This document shows positions 40,374-50,693 of a DNA stretch of 64,000 nt, in pieces. The stretch spans positions 682,001-746,000 of the forward strand of contig CAVVTG010000002.1 of the NCBI GenBank assembly GCA_963751105.1. The letters are read 5' to 3'. Both the position numbers and the translations under genes were made by a program. This DNA is from JACVRW01 sp963751105. Lineage in GTDB: Bacteria; Actinomycetota; Thermoleophilia; Solirubrobacterales; Thermoleophilaceae. The stretch's first letter is position 1, and every line of letters begins with the position of its first letter. A model generated the notes under the pieces. It saw nothing but the letters and a program-made list of their open reading frames with translations. It was not told where the DNA came from and searched no databases.

Positions 40374-41762
40374 ATGGCGGGCAGGCCGAGGGGCGGGTTT
40401 TTGGAGCAGCGGGGCCAGGCGTCGCTGCTGCTGGTTGGGGTCATGTTCTTGCTGTTGGTCGGTGCGGTGGTGTTGTTTGCGTTTGGGTCCGCGCTGGGGG
40501 CGCGGGGCAAGCATCAGCGCGGCGCGGATCTGTCGGCGGTGTCGGCTGCGCAGGTGATGCGCGATCTGTATCCGCATCTGTTCGAGCCGCCGGTGCTGGT
40601 CAACGGGCTGCCGAATCCGCGGCATCTGCCGTTGACGGTCTATCTCGCGCGGGCGCGCGCGGCCGCGGTTCGCGGGGGGCGGCGCAACGGGGTTGCGGTC
40701 AGACCGGGGGACGTGACGTTTCCCGGTGGTGGGTTTGCGCCGACGCGGGTGGCGGTCCGGGTGACCGGGCAGGCGCGCGTCAGGACCCGGTTGGACGAGC
40801 ACGGCGACGGGGCGCCGATCCCGGTACAGGCGCGGGCGGCGGCGGAGATCTCCCCAGACCTGGGCGCCGCCTACGGCCAGCCCGCGTTCGGCTCGGGCGG
40901 CGGCTATGACGGCCCTTTGGCCTACCGGATGGGCAAGCCGATGCGACCCGATGTGGCGCTGGCGTTCGACCGCATGGCCGCCGCCGCCCGCAAAGAGGCC
41001 GGCCTCTACCTCTCGGTCACCAGTGCCTTTCGCTCCGACGCCGAACAGGCCAAGCTGTTCGCCGCCAACCCCAACCCGAAATGGGTCGCCCCACCGGGCA
41101 CCAGCCTGCACCGCTACGCCACCGAGCTCGACCTGGGCCCACCCACCGCCTACCGGTGGCTACAGGAGAACCACCGCCGCTTCGGCTTCATATGGCGCTA
41201 CAAGTGGGAACCCTGGCACTACGGCTTCGGGGCCAACCCGCGCGATCGCGGGCACCCGGCCCGCTACGACCAGGGCTCGTGGGAGCCTCCGGGCGGCGAC
41301 CACGGGCGCATCCACCACCGGCTGCCGAGCTTCGTGCCGCCGCGCTTCCACGATCCGATCGCCCGCGCGGCGCTGCGCTGGAACGTCCCGATGAACGTGC
41401 TGGCGGCCCAGCTCTACGCGGAGTCGGGTTTCAATCCGTTCGCACGCAGCCCGGCCGGCGCCGAGGGCATCGCCCAGTTCATGCCGGGCACGGCCGACAC
41501 CTATGGGCTGCGCAACCCGTTCGACCCGGTGGCGGCGATCGACGCCCAAGCCCACCTGATGAGCGATCTGCTCAAGCAGTTCGGCGGCAAGGTGGCGCTG
41601 GCGCTGGCCGGCTACAACGCCGGCGCGGGCGCGGTCCAGCAGTACGGTGGCGTCCCGCCGTTCGCCGAGACGCGAGCCTACGTGGCCAAGATCCTGGGGC
41701 TCCTTGGCGGCGCGGGCGAGATCCCTGTGGTGGGGGGCTTCGAGGTGCGCCTGGTCCAATGA
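40374..41762 (+). CDS. TadG-like anchor fused to VanY peptidase and SLT transglycosylase
   Basis: The 462-residue protein has three parts. Residues 1-60 look like a TadE/TadG-type anchor: EQRGQASLLLVG, a membrane helix at about residues 17-38, then HQRGADLSAVSAAQV. Residues about 205-290 are a VanY/M15B D,D-carboxypeptidase-like domain with SLHRYATELDL and PWHYGF as zinc ligands. Residues about 320-455 are a lytic transglycosylase domain with catalytic Glu in YAESGFNP and the GIAQFMPGTADTYG and ALAGYNAGAGAV motifs. It would cut both glycan and peptide parts of the wall from the membrane surface. Confidence 0.85.
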   Translation: MAGRPRGGFLEQRGQASLLLVGVMFLLLVGAVVLFAFGSALGARGKHQRGADLSAVSAAQVMRDLYPHLFEPPVLVNGLPNPRHLPLTVYLARARAAAVRGGRRNGVAVRPGDVTFPGGGFAPTRVAVRVTGQARVRTRLDEHGDGAPIPVQARAAAEISPDLGAAYGQPAFGSGGGYDGPLAYRMGKPMRPDVALAFDRMAAAARKEAGLYLSVTSAFRSDAEQAKLFAANPNPKWVAPPGTSLHRYATELDLGPPTAYRWLQENHRRFGFIWRYKWEPWHYGFGANPRDRGHPARYDQGSWEPPGGDHGRIHHRLPSFVPPRFHDPIARAALRWNVPMNVLAAQLYAESGFNPFARSPAGAEGIAQFMPGTADTYGLRNPFDPVAAIDAQAHLMSDLLKQFGGKVALALAGYNAGAGAVQQYGGVPPFAETRAYVAKILGLLGGAGEIPVVGGFEVRLVQ

Positions 41763-41777
41763 GTGGCGCGCCGCCCC

Positions 41778-42185
41778 TCAGCCGTCCAGCCCGGCCGCCT
41801 CGAGCGCCTCCTCGCGCTCGAGGAAGAAGCGCATCCGGCTGACCTTGTCGCCGCGGAATTCGTAGTCCTCGAACAGGTCGAAGGTCACCTCCACGTCGCT
41901 TGCTTGGCCGCGCACCGTCCAGTGCACCACGGCCAGCACGTGATCGCCGGCGTCGGTCAGCTCGCCGATCTCCTGGCGGCTGTCGGCGAAGGCCTCGTGG
42001 AACAGTTCCCAGGCGTGCGCCAGCTCTTCGTGGCCGCGGAAGACCGGTTGGCTGAGCGCGGCGAACTCGCGCGCGGGCTCGAACTCGGCGTCGTCGGTGA
42101 AGTACTCGGCCAGCGCCCATTCCGACGCCTCGCGGTTGCCGGCGTCGATCAGGATCTTCACCACGTCGAGATGGGTCTGCGCCAC
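41778..42185 (-). CDS. SnoaL-like (NTF2 fold) protein
   Basis: From the GTG at 42185 the protein has 135 residues: an N-terminal helix VVKILIDAGNREASEW, then the cone-shaped fold's strands HVLAVVHWTVRGQ and EVTFDLFEDYEFRGDKVSRM. The pattern is that of SnoaL-like proteins. An in-frame start at 42239 would overlap the divergent gene. The function is unknown. Confidence 0.78.
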   Translation of the reverse strand: MAQTHLDVVKILIDAGNREASEWALAEYFTDDAEFEPAREFAALSQPVFRGHEELAHAWELFHEAFADSRQEIGELTDAGDHVLAVVHWTVRGQASDVEVTFDLFEDYEFRGDKVSRMRFFLEREEALEAAGLDG

Positions 42186-42223
42186 GGCACGAGCAGTATC
42201 CCTCCGCTTAGGATGCGCCGCAC

Positions 42224-42901
42224 ATGAGCGGCTCACCAAAGAGGCTGGTCCCGGGTCTCTGGCGCTGGACGGCCCGCCACCCCGAGTGGCACCCCGGCGA
42301 GTTCGGCGCCGAGGTGGTGAGCTTCGCCGCGAAGGCGGGCGACGACCTGCTCCTGATCGATCCGCTGTTGCCGCCCGACCCGGCGCCAGTCCACGAGCTG
42401 ATCGAGAAGCACTACGGTCCGCGGCTCCTCATCTTCATCACGATCCCGTACCACGTCCGCAGCGCCCAGAAGCTGCGTGATCGCTACCGCAAGGACAGCG
42501 ACGTGGAGATCTGGGGCCATCCGGCCGCCGCCAAGCGTCTCCGCACCCCCACGGCGCTCAGCGCGATCGAGCCGGGCGCCGAGCTCCCCGGTGGCGTCGA
42601 GGCCTTTGCCATAGGCAAGCCCCGCCGCCACGAGACGCCATTGCTGCTCACCTCCCACCGGGCGCTCGTTTTCGGGGACGCGGTGGCGGAGACCGGCGGG
42701 CGCCTGCGCGTATGGGCGGACGGCCGCGTGGACGACAAGGTCGAGCGCTTCTATCGCGAGCGCTTCAACCCGACGCTCAAGCCACTGCTGAAGCTCGACT
42801 TCGACCGTGTGCTCGTCACCCACGGCGAGCCGGTGATGAAGGACGGGCGGCGCGCCCTGGCCTCGGCGCTGCGCTCGAAGCCCTGGAACCAACGGGCCTG
42901 A
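42224..42901 (+). CDS. Metallo-beta-lactamase-fold-like protein, metal motif degenerate
   Basis: The 225-residue protein follows the MBL strand order (FGAEVVSFAAKAGDDLLLID, then PRLLIFITIPYH, HRALVFGDAV and VLVTHGEPV). The HxHxDH zinc motif is not there: the position reads TIPYHVRSAQ. One His is kept in VTHGEPV and an Asp in FGDAV. It may be a non-hydrolytic or single-metal member. TAGGAT (42209-42214) lies 9 nt before the ATG. Confidence 0.75.
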   Translation: MSGSPKRLVPGLWRWTARHPEWHPGEFGAEVVSFAAKAGDDLLLIDPLLPPDPAPVHELIEKHYGPRLLIFITIPYHVRSAQKLRDRYRKDSDVEIWGHPAAAKRLRTPTALSAIEPGAELPGGVEAFAIGKPRRHETPLLLTSHRALVFGDAVAETGGRLRVWADGRVDDKVERFYRERFNPTLKPLLKLDFDRVLVTHGEPVMKDGRRALASALRSKPWNQRA

Positions 42902-42939
42902 GCGGAAGCACCCAGGCGACGCCGGTAGGCTGCCGCGCC

Positions 42940-43401
42940 ATGACCACAACAGTCAACGGAATCGACGAGCTCAAGGCGCTCGTGGGACAGAAGGTCGGCC
43001 CCAGCGACTGGCGCGAGGTGACCCAGGAGATCATCGACAAGTTCGCCGAGGTCTCGGGCGATCACCAGTGGATCCATGTCGACGTGGAGCGCGCGAAGAC
43101 CGAGAGCCCGTTCGGCAGGACCATCGCCCATGGGAACCTGACCCTGTCCATGATCGACGGCTTCCGCGACCAGCTGTTTCAGTCCACCGGCTTCACCATG
43201 GGCGTGAACTACGGCTGGAACAAGGTCCGCTTCCCGGCCCCTGTGCCCAGCGGCAGCCGCATTCGCGCCAGCCTCGAGACCCTGTCGGTCGACGAGGTGG
43301 GCGGCGGCTGGCACCAGCTCACCCAGAAGTGGACCGTCGAGGTCGAGGGCAACGAGAAGCCCGTGTGCGTGGCCGAGTCGGTCGTCCGCCTGCTCGAGTA
43401 G
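42940..43401 (+). CDS. MaoC-like (R)-specific enoyl-CoA hydratase
   Basis: The 153-residue hot-dog-fold protein has the hydratase motif FAEVSGDHQWIHVD (about residues 35-48), holding the catalytic Asp and His, followed by AHGNLTLSM. This group hydrates enoyl-CoA or related acyl-thioesters. The ATG has TAGGCT at 42926-42931, 8 nt upstream. It stands alone between the MBL-like gene and uvrC. Confidence 0.9.
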   Translation: MTTTVNGIDELKALVGQKVGPSDWREVTQEIIDKFAEVSGDHQWIHVDVERAKTESPFGRTIAHGNLTLSMIDGFRDQLFQSTGFTMGVNYGWNKVRFPAPVPSGSRIRASLETLSVDEVGGGWHQLTQKWTVEVEGNEKPVCVAESVVRLLE

Positions 43402-43428
43402 AGCGCAGGCCTATCCTCGATTGAGGGG

Positions 43429-45300
43429 ATGGCCACCGCAGAGTCCGCCACCGAGGAGCGAATCCGGGAGCAGCGCCGCGCGCTGCCGGACGCCCCTGGC
43501 GTCTACATCTTCCGGGACGAGAAGAACAAGGTCCTGTACGTCGGCAAGGCCCGCTCGATGCGCAAGCGGGTGGCCGGGCACTTCTCCAAGCCCGGCGCGC
43601 GCGGCGCGGGGGACATGGTCTCGGCGATCCGCGACATCGAGTTCATCGCCACCGAGACCGAGGCCGAGGCGCTGCTGGCCGAGCAGGAGTTCATCAAGCG
43701 TTACCGGCCGGTGTTCAACGTCCGGCTGCGCGACGACAAGTCGTACCCCTACATCGCCATCAGCCTGGATGAGGAGTACCCACGCATCTACTTCACGCGC
43801 GAGCGCCACCGGCGCAGCCGCGCCTACTTCGGCCCGTTCTCCAACGCCAAGCGGGTGCGCGAGACGCTCGATCTGCTGGGCAAGGTCTTCCAGTACCGCA
43901 CCTGCGACGGCCCGGAGCCGGGCCGGGCCAGCGGAAGCCCCTGTCTCGACTATCACCTCAAGCGCTGCCAGGCCCCCTGCGTGGGCTACATCTCGAAGGA
44001 GGAGTACCGGGAGAACGTCGAGACGATCATCGACTTCCTCTCCGGGCGCTACCGCCAGATCGAGCGGGCGCTCCAGCAGGGGATGAAGAGCGCCTCGGAC
44101 GAGCAGGAGTTCGAGCAGGCCGCCCAGTACCGCAACAAGCTGAACGCCGTGCGCTCCCTGCTCGAGCGTCAGCGCATCTCCAACGAGGCGGTGGGCACGC
44201 TCGACGCGATCGCGGTGGCGGCCGAGGGGACCGACGCCAACGCCCAGGTGTTCCAGGTGCGCGATGGGGTGCTGGCCGATCGCCAGAGCTTCTACCTGGA
44301 GAACGCGGCGGAGCGGGACGAGGGCGAGGTGGCGGAGGAGTTCGTGCTCCAGTACTACGCCAGCGCGCTGGCGGTGCCGCCCCAGGTGATCGTCCCGCCC
44401 GCGGTTCAGACGGCGAAGACGCTCTCGGAGGCGCTAGCCGAGCGCCGCGGCGCCCCGGTCGAGGTGCGCCACGCCGAGCGCGGCGACAAACGGCGCATCT
44501 TCGAGCTGGCCGAGCGCAACGCGCGCCTGGCCCTCGACCAGGACCGGTTGCGCTCCGAACGTCGCCGCACGCAGCGGATCGAGGCGCTCGAGGGGCTCCA
44601 GCAGGCGCTGGGAATGGAGACGATCCCGATGCGGATCGAGTGCTTCGACATCTCCAACCTCATGGGCTCGCACACGGTCGCCTCGATGGTGGTGTTCGAG
44701 GGCGGCGCACCCAAGAAGGCCGACTACCGGCGCTTCGGCATCCGGGACTCCGTTCAAGATGACTTTGCCGCCATGGCCGAAGTCCTCTCCCGCCGCATGG
44801 GCCAGTACGTCGCTCAACGCGAGCGCAGCCCGCACGACCGCGAATACGACGAGAGCTTCGCCTCGCTCCCGTCGCTGATCGTGATCGACGGAGGCAAGGG
44901 GCAGCTGTCGGCGGGCCTGAGGGAAGTGGGTCCCTTTCGCGACCTCGGGGTCACCGTGGTGAGCCTGGCCAAGCGCATCGAGGAGGTCTTCCTGCCTGGA
45001 AAGAGGATGCCCCTCCTGATGTCACACGAGACGCCCGAGCTGCAGCTCCTCCAGCGGGTACGCGACGAGGCGCACCGGTTCGCCATCGAGTTCCACCGCG
45101 GGCGCCGCGACAAGGCGATGACCCGGTCGGTGCTCGACGACCTGCCCGGGGTCGGACCGGCGCGCAAGCGCAGCATCCTCCAGCACTTCGGTTCGCCGGA
45201 GCGCTTTCTCGGCGCCAGCCGGGAGGAGCTCGAGGCGGTACCCGGGCTGCCCGGCAAGGTCGCCCGCGATATTCACAACTACGTCAACAAGGTCCGGTGA
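43429..45300 (+). CDS. uvrC: UvrABC system protein C
   Basis: This 623-residue nucleotide-excision-repair nuclease makes both incisions around a lesion held by UvrB. The N-terminal GIY-YIG domain is visible (GVYIFRDEKNKVLYVGKA, residues 24-41). The UvrB-binding UVR region is near residue 220, the RNase H-like 5' nuclease domain starts at CFDISNLMGSHTVASMVVF (about residue 405), and two HhH motifs close the protein (LPGVGPARKRSILQHFG). The start is the ATG after GAGGGG. Confidence 0.97.
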   Translation: MATAESATEERIREQRRALPDAPGVYIFRDEKNKVLYVGKARSMRKRVAGHFSKPGARGAGDMVSAIRDIEFIATETEAEALLAEQEFIKRYRPVFNVRLRDDKSYPYIAISLDEEYPRIYFTRERHRRSRAYFGPFSNAKRVRETLDLLGKVFQYRTCDGPEPGRASGSPCLDYHLKRCQAPCVGYISKEEYRENVETIIDFLSGRYRQIERALQQGMKSASDEQEFEQAAQYRNKLNAVRSLLERQRISNEAVGTLDAIAVAAEGTDANAQVFQVRDGVLADRQSFYLENAAERDEGEVAEEFVLQYYASALAVPPQVIVPPAVQTAKTLSEALAERRGAPVEVRHAERGDKRRIFELAERNARLALDQDRLRSERRRTQRIEALEGLQQALGMETIPMRIECFDISNLMGSHTVASMVVFEGGAPKKADYRRFGIRDSVQDDFAAMAEVLSRRMGQYVAQRERSPHDREYDESFASLPSLIVIDGGKGQLSAGLREVGPFRDLGVTVVSLAKRIEEVFLPGKRMPLLMSHETPELQLLQRVRDEAHRFAIEFHRGRRDKAMTRSVLDDLPGVGPARKRSILQHFGSPERFLGASREELEAVPGLPGKVARDIHNYVNKVR

Positions 45301-46193
45301 CCGCCGCGTATAAAGGGAGCATCGAGGATTTCGTGGTCATCACCGGCTTCTCCGGTGCGGGCAAGTCCCAGGCGATGGCCACCTTCGAGGACGCCGGCTA
45401 CTTCTGCGTCGACAACCTGCCGCCCGAGATGATCCGCTCGCTGGCCGACCTGTTCGGGCTGGAGGGCTCGAGCATCGAGCGCGCCGCGGTGGCCTCGGAC
45501 GTGCGCGGGCTCGACATCGACGGCCTCGTGCGCGTGCTGGACGACCTGGACGCCCACGATGTGCCCTACCGCGTGCTCTTCCTGGAGGCGAGCGAGGACG
45601 TCCTGATCAATCGCTTCAAGGAGACCCGTCGCCGCCACCCACTGGCCAACGGCGGCTCGGTGAGCGAGGCCATCGGCAAGGAGCACGACCTGCTGGAGCC
45701 GGTGAGGGAGCGCGCCGACGTCTCGATCGACACCAGCGACCTGTCGGCCAGCCGGCTGCGCAAGGTCGTGGCCGACAAGATGCTCCCGCGGACGCACGTC
45801 GGCCGGCTGGCCGTGACGTTCATGACCTTCGGCTTCAAGCACGGAAGCCCGCGCGACGCCGACCTGACCTTCGACGTGCGCTTCCTGCCCAACCCGCACT
45901 ACGAAGCTCATCTGCGCGAGCTCACCGGGCTGGACGAGAGCGTGGTGAAGTACGTCACGGAGTCCGACGGACTCGGCGACTTCTATCAGCGCCTCACTCC
46001 TCTGCTCGACTACCTGCTGCCGGCCTACGAGCGGGAGGGCAAGTCCCATCTGATGGTCGGCGTGGGCTGCACCGGCGGCCGTCACCGCTCGGTGGTGATC
46101 GCCGAGCACCTCGCCCGGGTATACGGGGAGCGCGGGGACTACATGATCGACGTCGTGCATCGCGACATCGACAAGCCCCCGCGACGACCGTAA
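45297..46193 (+). CDS. rapZ: RapZ-family nucleotide-binding protein
   Basis: The 298-residue protein has the P-loop GFSGAGKSQA (residues 17-26) and the C-terminal conserved GVGCTGGRHRSVVIAE (about residues 261-276). In E. coli the homologue is an adaptor for small RNAs that control glucosamine-6-phosphate synthase. In Actinobacteria it usually sits in uvrC-rapZ-yvcK-whiA. The GTG start overlaps the uvrC stop by 4 nt. Here gap follows directly; yvcK and whiA are not in the window. Confidence 0.95.
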   Translation: MTAAYKGSIEDFVVITGFSGAGKSQAMATFEDAGYFCVDNLPPEMIRSLADLFGLEGSSIERAAVASDVRGLDIDGLVRVLDDLDAHDVPYRVLFLEASEDVLINRFKETRRRHPLANGGSVSEAIGKEHDLLEPVRERADVSIDTSDLSASRLRKVVADKMLPRTHVGRLAVTFMTFGFKHGSPRDADLTFDVRFLPNPHYEAHLRELTGLDESVVKYVTESDGLGDFYQRLTPLLDYLLPAYEREGKSHLMVGVGCTGGRHRSVVIAEHLARVYGERGDYMIDVVHRDIDKPPRRP

Positions 46194-46240
46194 CGCTAGA
46201 TTCACACCGCATCTGACCAGGTATAGAAGGGAGCACCTGA

Positions 46241-47260
46241 ATGGCCTTGAAGGCCGGCATCAACGGCTTCGGCCGCATCGGGCGCAACGTCTTCCGGGCG
46301 GCTCACGCCCGCGGAGCAGACATCGACTGGGTCGGCGTCAACGACATCACCGACACGAAGACCCTCGCCCACCTGCTCAAGTACGACTCGATCCTGGGCC
46401 CGTTCCAGGGAGAGATCGACTACACCGACGACGCGCTCGTGGTCGACGGCGACGAGCTGAAGGTGTTCTCCGAGCGCGACCCGGCGGCCCTGCCGTGGGG
46501 CGATTCGGGCGCGGAGGTGGTGATCGAGTCCACCGGGCTGTTCACCAAGCGCGACGACGCCGCCAAGCATCTCGAGGCGGGCGCCAAGAAGGTCATCATC
46601 ACGGCACCGGCCACCGAGCCGGACGTGACCATCGCGCTGGGGGTCAACGACGACGCCTACGACCCCGACAGCCACGACGTGATCTCGAACGCCTCCTGCA
46701 CCACCAACTGCCTGGCTCCGGTGGCCAAGGTGCTGAACGACTCGGTGGGCATCGAGCGCGGGATCATGACCACGATCCACGCCTACACGGCCGACCAGAA
46801 CCTCCAGGACGCGCCGCACAAGGACCTTCGCCGGGCCCGCGCGGCGGCGGTCAACCTCGTGCCCACCACCACCGGAGCGGCCAAGGCTGTGGGCCTTGTG
46901 CTGCCCGAGCTTGAGGGCAAGCTCAACGGCATGGCCATTCGCGCGCCGGTGATCACCGGCTCGGTGGTCGACCTGGTGTGCGAGGTGTCCCAGCCGACGT
47001 CCAAGGAGGAGATCAACTCCGCCTTTGCCGACAAGGCCGACACCGGCGCGCTCGAGGGCATCCTCGAGTACAACGAGGACCCGATCGTCTCGACCGACAT
47101 CGTCAGCTCGGCCTACTCGTCGATCTTCGACTCGCCGCTGACCATGGTCATCGACGAGAAGCTGGTCAAGGTCGTGGCCTGGTACGACAACGAGTGGGGC
47201 TACTCGAACCGGGTCGTCGACCTGGCGCAGCGCGTGCTGGCGGGGACGCCGGTTGCCTGA
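46241..47260 (+). CDS. gap: Glyceraldehyde-3-phosphate dehydrogenase, type I
   Basis: The 339-residue glycolytic enzyme has the NAD-binding GINGFGRIGRNVFRAA at the N-terminus, catalytic Cys in SNASCTTNCLAP (about residues 148-159), His in TIHAYTADQ and WYDNEWGYSNRV near the end. GAAGGGAG is spaced well from the ATG. It starts a tightly overlapped operon gap-pgk-tpiA-gpmI-tgt. Confidence 0.98.
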   Translation: MALKAGINGFGRIGRNVFRAAHARGADIDWVGVNDITDTKTLAHLLKYDSILGPFQGEIDYTDDALVVDGDELKVFSERDPAALPWGDSGAEVVIESTGLFTKRDDAAKHLEAGAKKVIITAPATEPDVTIALGVNDDAYDPDSHDVISNASCTTNCLAPVAKVLNDSVGIERGIMTTIHAYTADQNLQDAPHKDLRRARAAAVNLVPTTTGAAKAVGLVLPELEGKLNGMAIRAPVITGSVVDLVCEVSQPTSKEEINSAFADKADTGALEGILEYNEDPIVSTDIVSSAYSSIFDSPLTMVIDEKLVKVVAWYDNEWGYSNRVVDLAQRVLAGTPVA

Positions 47261-48447
47261 CGCCGCCACGGGGCTGGGCAAGCGCACCGTGCGTGACCTG
47301 GAGGTCGCGGCGGGCGAGGCCGTGCTCGCGCGGGTGGACTTCAACGTCCCTCTGGAGGACGGGCGGGTGGGCGACGACGCCCGCATCAAGGCGGCGCTGC
47401 CCACCATCGAGCTGCTGCTCGAGCAGGACGTGCGGCTGGTGCTCTGCTCGCACCTGGGCCGTCCGGACGGACGCGATCCGGACACCTCGCTGGCGCCCGT
47501 GTCGGAGCGGCTCGGCGAGCTGATCGAGGCGCCGGTGCACCAGGCACCCGACGTGGTCGGCCCGGAGGTCCGCCGCGCGGTGGACGAGCTCGACCCGGGC
47601 AGCGTCCTCGTGCTCGAGAACACCCGCTGGGAGCCCGGCGAGACCGAGAACGACCCCGATCTGGCCCGAGAGCTGGCGGCGCTCGGCGACGCCTACGTCG
47701 ACGACGCGTTCGGCGCGGCCCACCGTGCGCACGCCTCCACGGCGGGGGTGACGGAGTTCCTGCGGCCCGCGGTGGCCGGGCTGCTGCTCGAGCGCGAGGT
47801 GGTCACGCTGCGCTCGATGATCGAGGCGCCGGAGCGGCCGCTGGTCGTGGTGCTCGGCGGCGCCAAGGTCACCGACAAGATCGCCCTGATCGACCGCTTT
47901 CTCGACACGGCCGACACCCTCCTGATCGGCGGCGCGATGTGCTTCTCCTTCTTCCGTGCGCAGGGGATGTCCACGGGCGACTCGCTGGTGGAGGACGAGG
48001 GCGTGGAGCTGGCGGCCAAGGCGCTGGAGAAAGCGGAGAGCTCCGACTGCCGGCTGATGCTCCCCACGGACCTGGTGCTCGGCGACCGCTTCGACGCCGA
48101 GGCCGAGCGCCGCGTGGAGGACGGGACCGAGGTGCCCGACGGCTGGATGGGCCTCGACGTCGGCCCGCAGACGGCGAAGGCCTACGCGGACGAGATCGCC
48201 TCCGCGGGCACGGTGTTCTGGAACGGGCCGATGGGCGCATTCGAGATGGAGCCGTTCGCCGACGGCACGCGGGTGGTGGCCGAGGCGGTGGCCGACGCGC
48301 CGGGCTCCACGGTGGTGGGCGGAGGCGACTCGGGCGCGGCGATGGTCGAGTTCGGCCTGGCCGATCGCGTGGATCACCTCTCCACCGGCGGCGGGGCCTC
48401 GCTCGAGCTGCTCGAGGGCAAGGAGCTGCCCGGCGTGGAGGCGCTCG

Positions 48448-48458
<11 letters not shown>
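47253..48458 (+). CDS. pgk: Phosphoglycerate kinase
   Basis: The 401-residue enzyme has the N-domain motif RVDFNVPLEDGRV (about residues 28-40), hinge-region VVLGGAKVTDKI (about residues 198-209), and the nucleotide-binding FWNGPMGAFE and GGGDSGAAMVEFG of the C-domain. The TTG start overlaps gap by 8 nt; a later GTG is possible but would cut close to the first strand. It makes ATP from 1,3-bisphosphoglycerate. Confidence 0.97.
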
Positions 48459-49232
<774 letters not shown>

Positions 49233-49236
<4 letters not shown>

Positions 49237-50693
49237 GCTTCGAGCGGGCCTGTCTGATCGTCCTCGACGGCTGGGGCCTGGCCGAGCCGGGACCGGGCAA
49301 TGCGGTGTCCTTGGCCGACACCCCTGTCTTCGACGAGCTCTGGGAGCAGCACCCGCACACGACGCTCACCGCGTGGGGCCCCTCGGTGGGGTTGCCGGAG
49401 GGCCAGATGGGCAACTCGGAGGTCGGCCATCTCAACCTGGGTGCGGGGGCGATCGTCAAGCAGGACCTGCTGCGCATCGACGAGGCGGTGGAGGACGGCT
49501 CCTTCCACGACAACGAGGCACTGCGGGCCGCCTGTGAGAGCGAGAGGCTGCACCTGATCGGCCTCGTCTCCGAGGGCGGGGTGCACGCGAGCATGAAGCA
49601 CCTGAGGGCGCTGATCGAGCTGGCGGGACGGGAGGAGGTCGCCGATGTCGTGATTCACGCCTTCACCGACGGCCGCGACACCCTGCCCGACTCGGGCGCC
49701 GGCTATCTGGCCGACGTGGAGGGCTGGGGCGGTGCGCGCATCGCCTCGGTGACCGGTCGCTACTACGCGATGGACCGGGACAAGCGCTGGGACCGCACCG
49801 AGCTGGCGCTCGCTGCGCTGGTGGAGGGCGAGGCCGAGTTCTCCGCGGAGAGCGGCGAGGCCGCGGTGCGAGCGGCCTACGACCGCGACGAGACGGACGA
49901 GTTCATCAAGCCGACGCTGGTGGGGGAGGAGGGCCGCATCCGCGACCGCGACAGCGTCATCTTCTTCAACTTCCGCCCGGACCGCGCCCGGCAGCTGACT
50001 CAGGCGCTGGACGACAAGCTCGACCTTCGGCTCACCACGCTCACGGAGTACAACGAGGAGTGGGACTACCCGGTGGCGTTTCCGCCCGCCCGGCCGGAGG
50101 TCACGCTCGCTTCGGTGCTGGCCGAGCGCGGCGTGGCTCAGCTCCACGTGGCCGAGACGGAGAAGTACGCCCACGTCACCTACTTCCTGAACGGCGGCGA
50201 GGAGACCCCGTACGAGGGTGAGGAGCGGCGGCTGGTGGACTCCCCGCGAGACGTGCCGACCTACGACAAGAAGCCCGAGATGAGCGCCGGGGCGGCCACC
50301 GACGCCTTCGTCGAGGCCTGGGCCGACGGGGACTACGGCTTCGGAATCATCAACTTCGCCAATCCCGACATGGTCGGCCACACCGGCGTCATCCCCGCCG
50401 CGGTGGAGGCGATCGAGACGGTGGACGGGTGTCTGCGCCGGATCGTGGACGCGGTGGAGGGCCGCGGCGGCGTCTGCGTGGTCACCGCCGACCACGGCAA
50501 CGCCGACCACATGCTCGAGCCCGACGGCAGCCCGAACACCGCGCACTCGATGAATCCGGTGCCCCTGGTGATCACCGAGGACGTGGGAGCCCTGCGCGAG
50601 GACGGCATCCTGGCCGACGTGGCGCCGACGATCCTCGAGCTCCTCGGGCAGGAGCAGCCGGAGCAGATGACGGGCTCGTCGCTGCTTCGGTGA
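49233..50693 (+). CDS. gpmI: 2,3-bisphosphoglycerate-independent phosphoglycerate mutase
   Basis: The 486-residue member of the alkaline phosphatase superfamily has LDGWG (metal Asp), MGNSEVGHLNLGAG with the phosphorylated Ser (about residues 58-71), the substrate-binding TDGRDT (about residues 146-151), NFRPDRAR (about residues 246-253) and TADHGNADHM near the C-terminus. It is a little shorter than the usual 505-515. The GTG start overlaps the tpiA stop; longer frames upstream run through tpiA and are not used. Confidence 0.96.

Noticed and set aside
40089..41111. 340-codon minus-strand frame over the TadG-VanY-SLT gene
   Set aside because: Composition is Arg/Gln/His-rich with no motifs, and the opposite strand has three recognisable domains.
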